Assembly (NCBI GenBank): GCA_910585855.1
Contig: CAJUGZ010000136.1
Coordinates: forward strand, 1 to 11,155
DNA: 11,155 nucleotides
DNA from: an uncultured Lachnospiraceae bacterium
GTDB lineage: Bacteria; Bacillota_A; Clostridia; Lachnospirales; Lachnospiraceae
Direction of reading: 5' to 3'
In this document: positions 6,823 to 11,155 of the stretch, one piece after another
Position numbering within the stretch: position 1 is the stretch's first letter
Layout: each line of letters starts with the position of its first letter
Translations under genes and position numbers: made by a program
The notes under the pieces: generated by a model
What the model was told of the DNA's origin: nothing
What the model saw: the letters and a program-made list of their open reading frames with translations, nothing else
The model's database searches: none

Positions 6823-7863
6823 TTATTTGTTAATAATATCTACTGTCATTTCACTGACATTTCGGATATTATCTTTTATTCCTTCTGTTATATAGATCTT
6901 TTTTTCTGTTGTTACCAGAACCATTTCAAAGTTTTGCTTTTTCCGCCAATATGCTACAGCTTCTTCCATTCCTGCTGCAAAAAAAGCTGTTGAAAATGCA
7001 TCACAAAAAATACCGCTTTCTCCAATAATTGTAACCGAAACCAGTCCATTGTCTGCCGGATATCCATTTGAGGCATCTAAAATATGGCAATATTGTTTTC
7101 CGTCTTCTCCAATAAAATAACGCTCATAATTGCCGGAAGTAATTACTGCACAGTCTGATGCGGAAAGAATACACATTTCTCCAGAGTCCTCAAAAGGATT
7201 TCGAATCCCGATTTTCCAAAGAGAGCCATCAGGCTTTGTTCCTAGCATATGAATATTTCCGCCTAAATTAATTAAGGCAGACTTTATATTATTCTCTTTT
7301 AAAATTTTTAAAATTTGATCGCTGGTATAACCCTTTGCCAATGCTCCGCAGTCAAGCTCTGTTTCCTTTGGCACAGATACCTGTGTTCCTTGTATATTAA
7401 TGCGGCGATAATCCACATATGTTAAAAGTTCCTGCAGCCGCTCCTGCTTTGGTATCTGATATTCCTGTGTTGTAAATCCCCATTCTTTTAAGACAGGATA
7501 AAGGGTGATATCAAGTGTACCTTGCGTTTCCTCTCCCACCAAAACGGCGGTATTTAAAATATTGATCGTATCCTCGCTTACAGAAACAGTTTCTCCGTCT
7601 GCATGATTGATCTGCCAGATATCACTTCCTTCTTTTGTAACGGAAAGCAAATCTTCTAGTTCTTTTATTCTGTCACAGGCAAGAGAAATGGTTTCTTCTG
7701 TATTTTTTCCATATACCCTTAAATTCATATAGGTATCCATTGCAAAAACAGAGCGTTCCGTCATGCTGTCCTTTTCTGAATCTTTTATGGAATAGTCATA
7801 AAATATTCCAAAACCCAAGCATAAACTGCATAAACCAATAAGCAAAACCATCGCTTTCTTCAT
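6823..7863 (-). CDS. apbE: ApbE-type FAD:protein FMN transferase
   Basis: This 346-residue protein transfers FMN from FAD to a threonine or serine in flavinylation motifs of exported proteins. Family landmarks are the start signature FAMDTYMNLRVYG (about 40-52), DCGALAKGYTSDQ (about 172-184), ALINLGGNIHMLG (196-208), HILDASNGYPADN (260-272) and the metal-site region CDAFSTAFFAAG (287-298). The N-terminus has a hydrophobic segment (about residues 5-20) with no convincing lipobox, consistent with a membrane-anchored extracytoplasmic enzyme. I chose the ATG at 7863 because GAGGAAG lies six bases upstream; a TTG at 7878 would add five residues and overlap that site. It follows the FMN-binding ORF by 35 bp in one operon, and the DAVSGAT motif of that neighbour is the obvious target. 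Several related surface proteins elsewhere in the genome could also be substrates. Confidence 0.95.
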   Translation of the reverse strand: MKKAMVLLIGLCSLCLGFGIFYDYSIKDSEKDSMTERSVFAMDTYMNLRVYGKNTEETISLACDRIKELEDLLSVTKEGSDIWQINHADGETVSVSEDTINILNTAVLVGEETQGTLDITLYPVLKEWGFTTQEYQIPKQERLQELLTYVDYRRINIQGTQVSVPKETELDCGALAKGYTSDQILKILKENNIKSALINLGGNIHMLGTKPDGSLWKIGIRNPFEDSGEMCILSASDCAVITSGNYERYFIGEDGKQYCHILDASNGYPADNGLVSVTIIGESGIFCDAFSTAFFAAGMEEAVAYWRKKQNFEMVLVTTEKKIYITEGIKDNIRNVSEMTVDIINK

Positions 7864-7898
7864 TATTATCTTCCTCAAATCCTATCTGTCTTTATATT

Positions 7899-8528
7899 CT
7901 ACTTTTCTTTTGCTTCTTCCAATGCTTTTTCTGCTGCACCTATGATTGCTTTTGAACTATAAGTTGCTCCAGATACTGCATCTGTTTCACTGTTTTGATT
8001 CATAAGAATCTGTTGAAACAAAACCTCTTTTGCTGTTTCATAATACCAAGTATCTGATTCGCCTGACGTTCCTGAAATCTTGGTAATTCTTCCGTTTTCA
8101 ATTACAATCGTAATCTCCACATCTCCATCATATCCAAATGCACTGGCTGTATAAGTTCCGTCTTTATAAGCAGAAAGTGGAACTGTTTCCTGATTGACAT
8201 CGTTTTGTATATCCTTTTTTACTTCTTTTGCCTGCATTTTTTCTGGTTTAGAAAAAGCAGTAATAAAGCCTACTAAAATAACAGTGATACCTGCACAAGC
8301 ACGATTTAATGCTTTTTTTTCTAATAGTCTGCCTTTTAGGAGCAGCCATTTTCGTATCCGGCAGATACCATAACTGATAAATACTCCACTATAAACAAAA
8401 ATCCGCATCAAATATCCTTCTCTTCCCTGTTGTGCCAAAGGGATACATAATACCAGTACATGCAGATAAATCATTGCATAAAATAAATAGGCAAACCGCT
8501 GTATCCTCTTCCAACGCTTTGGCTTCAT
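7899..8528 (-). CDS. FMN-binding domain protein fused to second half of ferric-reductase-like membrane domain
   Basis: This ORF has 209 residues. Residues 12-92 form about three transmembrane helices and resemble the second half of an MsrQ/YedZ-type haem membrane domain: KRWKRIQRFAYLFY followed by a histidine in YLHVL (H23). Residues 120-205 are an FMN_bind domain ending in DAVSGATYSS, where T189 is the expected site of covalent FMN attachment by ApbE. The domain would face outside and relay electrons from haem to flavin. The ATG overlaps the upstream stop as ATGA and has no ribosome binding site of its own, so it depends on coupling or frameshifting from the upstream ORF, which ends in the middle of the same domain. 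A glutamine (Q10) sits where MsrQ-like proteins usually have a histidine (W..LHR). Confidence is high for the FMN domain and good for the split. Confidence 0.88.
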   Translation of the reverse strand: MKPKRWKRIQRFAYLFYAMIYLHVLVLCIPLAQQGREGYLMRIFVYSGVFISYGICRIRKWLLLKGRLLEKKALNRACAGITVILVGFITAFSKPEKMQAKEVKKDIQNDVNQETVPLSAYKDGTYTASAFGYDGDVEITIVIENGRITKISGTSGESDTWYYETAKEVLFQQILMNQNSETDAVSGATYSSKAIIGAAEKALEEAKEK

Positions 8529-8998
8529 TTTTTTCTGACTTTTGGAAAAGAAAGTATTGTTAATGGTATCATAATTGTAAGCATCATTAAAGTAAGAATA
8601 CTTGCTGCTATTTGATTTTTACTCATTCTTTCACTTTCTGTAAACAACCAGACAAAATATATTTTTCCATATCCGATATTATGTCCTAATGTCAGCAATG
8701 CAGCAAAAATAGAAAGTTCTCCCCGAATCGGCAAAAAGGCTTTTATCGCCTTTGAACCATTCGGGAATGCTCCTGTCCACATGACTACACACCAAAGTGC
8801 CGTAGACAAAATACCTCTGCTTAGTAGTTCTATTATATAAGTATTTATCCAAGACGGCAAGCCCCTAGAATCGATACAAATGACACATACAGAAAGAATT
8901 ACTGCTGTTATATAAAACACAACAGCATATTTTTTTATAATTTTACGGCATAAATAAGTAAGTCCAAATGTAAAAATAAATACAAAAAGAAATAACAT
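8525..8998 (-). CDS. N-terminal half of ferric-reductase-like (MsrQ/YedZ-type) membrane haem protein
   Basis: These 157 residues contain about five hydrophobic helices (roughly 1-16, 24-42, 51-78, 96-118 and 127-150). The LPIRGELSIFAALLTLGH segment (residues 89-106) resembles the region of ferric-reductase-like domains that carries the first haem-ligating histidine, here H106. The ORF ends SFPKVRKK in an A7 tract immediately before the next ORF begins MKPKRWKRIQR. Joined, the two read as the continuous loop and next helix of an MsrQ-like domain. It starts 15 bp after the surface-protein gene, with an AAAGGGAA site. By itself it would lack the second haem ligand, so function probably needs the downstream ORF as a fusion or a two-piece complex. 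It could be a sequencing or natural single-base change in the A tract. Confidence 0.75.
   Translation of the reverse strand: MLFLFVFIFTFGLTYLCRKIIKKYAVVFYITAVILSVCVICIDSRGLPSWINTYIIELLSRGILSTALWCVVMWTGAFPNGSKAIKAFLPIRGELSIFAALLTLGHNIGYGKIYFVWLFTESERMSKNQIAASILTLMMLTIMIPLTILSFPKVRKK
8528..8534 (-). other. A7 slippery tract at the haem/FMN ORF junction
   Basis: In the frame of the upstream ORF the sequence reads A_AAA_AAA followed directly by TGA. A shift of -1 on this heptamer joins the upstream frame to the ATG-AAG frame of the FMN-binding ORF. A heptamer of this form is a recognised site for -1 ribosomal slippage in bacteria and for polymerase slippage. I see no clear upstream Shine-Dalgarno-like stimulator. 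Confidence 0.5.
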
Positions 8999-9013
8999 AT
9001 TTTTCCCTTTCTC

Positions 9014-10531
9014 TTATCTTTTCTTTCGAATTACCACTACTGCTCCTGCCAAACAAGCTGCTATTGCCACTGGAACAAGAACTCCTGCTGCGTTTGTCTT
9101 TTGTTTTATATCCGAATTTGCAGGTATTTGCGCATCTGAACTTTCTGTTATAGTTTCCTCTGAACCTGTAGTTGTCTTTTCCTCTGAATTTGTAGTTGTT
9201 TTTTCTTCTGAATCTGTAGTTATTTTTTCATCATTTTTATTAGAATCAGAAGATATATCAAGTGAAAACTCTAATGTCGTATGATATCCGGTTGCACTTA
9301 CTACAATCTGATAAGTCCCGCTTTCTGCAAAAATTTTTTCTTCGTTTCTTTCTGCATTTAAATCAATACTTCCATCTTCCTGTATTATTTTTACACTTCT
9401 TCGCCCAGAAGCCGTATACTCTGTTCCATTTACTGATACCGTGGCAATATTTTTTAAATAATTTTGAAATGTTTCTTCTGCTGCACCCTCTGCTGCCATT
9501 ATTTTTCCATCTTTATAAACAGCAGGACTTTCTTCTGTAAAAAGCACAAAATTTGTTTTCACATCTGCATAAACGCCATTTCCATCCCTTACAATAAGGG
9601 TATATTGTCCCGGCATACCTTTTTGGTAAACAATCTGGTCTGTAAGAATCTCTGCATTTAAACCTTCTATGGAATACTCCTTTTGATAATCATCTGGAAA
9701 ATCAGCAAGTGTCATAGGAACAATACCCTCTGTTACCTCTGTATCAGCCGCTTCTAAAATACCATTAAATTTTATCGGAACATAAAGGGAAGCTGCAAGA
9801 TTATGATAGCCGCTATCGGTTATATAAGTAATCTCTGTAATAGTCTGCCCCATAATGCCGTCAAAATCCTCATAATTTAATGTATTCCCATGAGATTCTT
9901 TTGTAACAAATCCATTTGACCAAGCAAGATTATCTCTCCAAATATTTTCCAAATGCCTCATCGCATAGTGGTCACCGTCCTGTGTTGTTAAAATCACTCC
10001 ATAAATTCTGCCAATATCAGAAGTTCCTTCACTATTGTTCAAAGCATCTACCGTAATCTGATAATCTCCCCAAGGGGTATCAGAAGAAATTTCAGCCGAA
10101 GCTGTTACCTGTGCCGTTTCTCCTTGAACAGCCGAAAACACAACATTTCCATCCTCCACTGTTACAATCTTATAAGCGTCTGGAACTGTATCAACAGCAG
10201 TAAAATGATAGGTATTCTCTCCTAAAGCAGCCAAGGTTTCTTCTGTCAATGCCACATAATAATCTACACCAAGAATTGTACCTGTTCCGTCTGCATTTTC
10301 CTGATGATAAGTACCAGCAGTCAAATTTTCATTTTTCCATTTTGAATCTGTTGCAGAAGAAACAGCATCCACTTCATAGTCAATTCCCTCTGCCTTATAA
10401 AATGCATCATAAGGAATCTCCATTGTCCCATAAATATAGTTCTCATCTGCATAAGAAGGATATACAAAAATCCCTAAAGCAGCTAATACACAGCCAACAG
10501 ATACACTTGTAAATAATTTTGTTCTTCTCAT
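9014..10531 (-). CDS. Secreted Tp47-like surface protein with C-terminal membrane anchor
   Basis: This is a 505-residue exported protein. Residues 1-28 form a signal peptide (basic MRRTK, hydrophobic core, SYA before DE). Residues about 30-240 resemble the domain family named after the Treponema 47-kDa penicillin-binding lipoprotein, with IYGTMEIPYDAFYKAEG and a DAVSSAT motif (55-61). Residues about 285-335 and 365-430 look like beta-rich segments. Then come three 8-residue Thr/Ser/Glu repeats (about 435-458) as a wall-spanning linker, and finally a hydrophobic helix with a basic tail (LVPVAIAACLAG...RKKR). The KQKTN just before that helix resembles class-B sortase signals, but no sortase is in the window. 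The ATG has GAGGG seven bases upstream. It is first in the redox operon, suggesting a surface electron-transfer or ligand-binding role; penicillin binding should not be assumed. Confidence 0.85.
   Translation of the reverse strand: MRRTKLFTSVSVGCVLAALGIFVYPSYADENYIYGTMEIPYDAFYKAEGIDYEVDAVSSATDSKWKNENLTAGTYHQENADGTGTILGVDYYVALTEETLAALGENTYHFTAVDTVPDAYKIVTVEDGNVVFSAVQGETAQVTASAEISSDTPWGDYQITVDALNNSEGTSDIGRIYGVILTTQDGDHYAMRHLENIWRDNLAWSNGFVTKESHGNTLNYEDFDGIMGQTITEITYITDSGYHNLAASLYVPIKFNGILEAADTEVTEGIVPMTLADFPDDYQKEYSIEGLNAEILTDQIVYQKGMPGQYTLIVRDGNGVYADVKTNFVLFTEESPAVYKDGKIMAAEGAAEETFQNYLKNIATVSVNGTEYTASGRRSVKIIQEDGSIDLNAERNEEKIFAESGTYQIVVSATGYHTTLEFSLDISSDSNKNDEKITTDSEEKTTTNSEEKTTTGSEETITESSDAQIPANSDIKQKTNAAGVLVPVAIAACLAGAVVVIRKKR
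9158..9229 (-). repeat. Three tandem 24-bp repeats encoding a Thr/Ser/Glu linker
   Basis: Units at 9158-9181, 9182-9205 and 9206-9229 are near-identical and encode TT.SEEKT-type octapeptides just before the membrane anchor of the Tp47-like protein. In-frame 24-bp units can expand or shrink without breaking the gene, as is common in wall-spanning stalks. Confidence 0.85.
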
Positions 10532-10592
10532 AATTTTCCCTCACTCCTATACAATTTTAATAACTATCTTTCCATTCTCGATCCTACTTCTA

Positions 10593-10632
10593 GTTACCTT
10601 TATGTTACTTTGGTTAGTAATAACTAACAAAG
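10593..10632 (-). promoter_or_regulatory. Palindrome and direct repeats in the redox operon leader
   Basis: GTTAGT-AATA-ACTAAC (10613-10628) is a perfect dyad, extended by CTTTG/AAAG flanks to about 25 bp (10608-10632) with one bulged base. Two further GTTAC half-like sequences begin at 10593 and 10604. It lies about 55-90 nt downstream of the predicted start site and has no T run, so it is a candidate operator or RNA hairpin rather than a terminator. The regulator is unknown. Confidence 0.4.
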
Positions 10633-10691
10633 GAATAAAAAAAGAAAAACTACACTTCCATTTTCTATTTTCAGACCTTTTTTACATCAAA

Positions 10692-10720
10692 ATACTATCA
10701 TAATCAATTATAAATGTCAA
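10692..10720 (-). promoter_or_regulatory. Promoter of the redox operon
   Basis: A consensus TTGACA (10715-10720) is spaced 17 bp from TAGTAT (10692-10697) on the minus strand, giving a start site near 10685 and a leader of about 150 nt. Element D begins 18 bp upstream of the -35 box, close enough to have replaced any upstream activator site or UP element. Confidence 0.7.
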
Positions 10721-10729
10721 CGATTCAAT

Positions 10730-10738
10730 TTCTCAATA
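10730..10738. repeat. Left target-site duplication of element D
   Basis: TTCTCAATA directly abuts the left TIR and is repeated exactly at 11061-11069. The next base outward differs in context, so the duplication is nine bases. Confidence 0.85.
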
Positions 10739-11060
10739 CAGGATAAACTTATAAACTAAAGGGTTGGCTTTCACCGGACGCAAGAGGCGGTTGGTAGAAA
10801 TTTTTATTGCAGAACAAATTTTCAGTAACGCTTGGAAACAATTCTTTTTTGTTCCGGGATCAAGAAACAGCCAGATTCGAAAACGGTGGGCAACCTGCAG
10901 GTGACTTTGGAAAAAAGTTAGAAGTTCTCGGACTTCTGTTCGAAAACCAAGGAAAAGGCAGAAGTCTTAGAACTTCTTGCTTTTTGGAAACCGGAACAGC
11001 AGGCTGTCCACCGTTTTCGAATCTGGCGTCCTCTAGCTTTAAATTTATAAGTTTATCCTG
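10739..11060. mobile_element. Element D: 322-bp MITE-like insertion with TIRs and 9-bp target duplication
   Basis: The ends are perfect 17-bp inverted repeats, CAGGATAAACTTATAAA at 10739-10755 and its complement at 11044-11060. Immediately outside them is a perfect 9-bp direct repeat, TTCTCAATA, at 10730-10738 and 11061-11069, the mark of a transposition event. Inside are further nested inverted repeats, chiefly an 18-bp pair CAGATTCGAAAACGGTGG (10871-10888 and about 11008-11025) and a long central hairpin. It has no credible transposase, so it is nonautonomous and must have been moved by an enzyme acting in trans. A 9-bp duplication fits several families, for example IS4-like. The inner part also carries the 36-bp motif found at the left edge. 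Confidence 0.88.
10871..11025 (+). other. Nested hairpin core of element D
   Basis: The outer arms CAGATTCGAAAACGGTGG and CCACCGTTTTCGAATCTG enclose a second stem: AGAAGTTCT-cg-GACTTCTG (about 10919-10937) pairs with CAGAAGTC-tt-AGAACTTCT (about 10960-10978). Each half can instead form its own short hairpin (AGAAGT/ACTTCT), the right one being followed by TTTTT. This could be a switchable RNA fold or simply palindromic mobile DNA. Confidence 0.55.
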
Positions 11061-11069
11061 TTCTCAATA
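11061..11069. repeat. Right target-site duplication of element D
   Basis: TTCTCAATA directly abuts the right TIR and matches 10730-10738 exactly, defining the insertion boundaries. Confidence 0.85.
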
Positions 11070-11155
11070 AGCAATATGGATAGCAGTTCATCCATATGGA
11101 TTGTTACAGTTCAGCCACCCCCCCTTACTGTAAAGAAAAAGTTCTGGATAAAATC

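Larger units (their letters stand above)
10532..11155. other. Non-coding region upstream of the redox operon
   Basis: No gene is supported here. It holds the operon leader and promoter (10532-10720), the inserted element D with its target duplications (10730-11069), and two short hairpins beyond it: ATATGGAT/ATCCATAT at 11074-11097, and TTACAGT/ACTGTAA at 11104-11133 around a C7 run. Confidence 0.7.

Noticed and set aside
7850..7863. ApbE as a lipoprotein
   Set aside because: The N-terminal GLCSLCLGF has cysteines, but the residues before them do not fit a normal lipobox; a signal anchor is more likely.
9014..10531. Penicillin-binding or beta-lactamase function for the Tp47-like protein
   Set aside because: The family name is historical. 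I see no serine-active-site SxxK/SxN/KTG set typical of classical penicillin-binding proteins, and the operon context points to redox chemistry.
10807..11070. 87-codon plus-strand ORF inside element D, considered as a transposase remnant or cargo gene
   Set aside because: Its sequence is dictated by the nested inverted repeats, and it has no ribosome binding site and no transposase motifs.

Overview
The window looks like a chromosomal segment of a low-GC Gram-positive anaerobe of the Clostridia, most likely Lachnospiraceae-like. This is an inference from the AT-rich composition, strong AGGAGG-type ribosome binding sites, the flavin-based surface redox genes and the Tp47-like surface protein; no rRNA or other marker gene is present. 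Every gene I can support reads on the minus strand, so gene order below runs from high to low coordinates.

Right part (10531 to 6823): a tight four-ORF redox operon. It encodes a secreted, membrane-anchored Tp47-like surface protein, a ferric-reductase/MsrQ-like membrane haem domain, an FMN-binding domain carrying a clear flavinylation motif (DAVSGAT), and ApbE, the FMN transferase that would flavinylate it. The haem and FMN portions look like one protein cut in two at an A7 tract with a 4-nt ATGA overlap. A good sigma-A-type promoter (10692-10720) precedes the operon. A 322-bp insertion with perfect 17-bp terminal inverted repeats and a perfect 9-bp target duplication (10730-11069) sits 18 bp upstream of its -35 box.

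Middle (6800 to 5717): mostly intergenic. It holds a small transcription unit (promoter 6743-6771, 35-codon peptide ORF 6556-6663 with a near-perfect Shine-Dalgarno, terminator 6344-6377) and two copies, one internally deleted and inverted, of a structured repeat of about 190 bp.

Left part (5716 to 148): a heterodimeric ABC exporter pair (one NBD degenerate, one canonical), then a histidine phosphatase, then a second full copy of the structured repeat, then a tandem-GNAT acetyltransferase. Full copies A (1129-1325) and B (6102-6293) are direct repeats bracketing the exporter/phosphatase block.

How the parts work together: the redox operon would move electrons from membrane donors through haem to a covalently bound FMN on the outer face, with ApbE loading the flavin and the surface protein as a possible partner. 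The exporter pair is a multidrug or lipid/peptide exporter of unknown substrate. The noncoding material is the least ordinary part of the window: three copies of one repeat with a compensatory base-pair change between arms, one clean nonautonomous transposon-like insertion, and a 36-bp motif shared in inverted orientation by both window edges.
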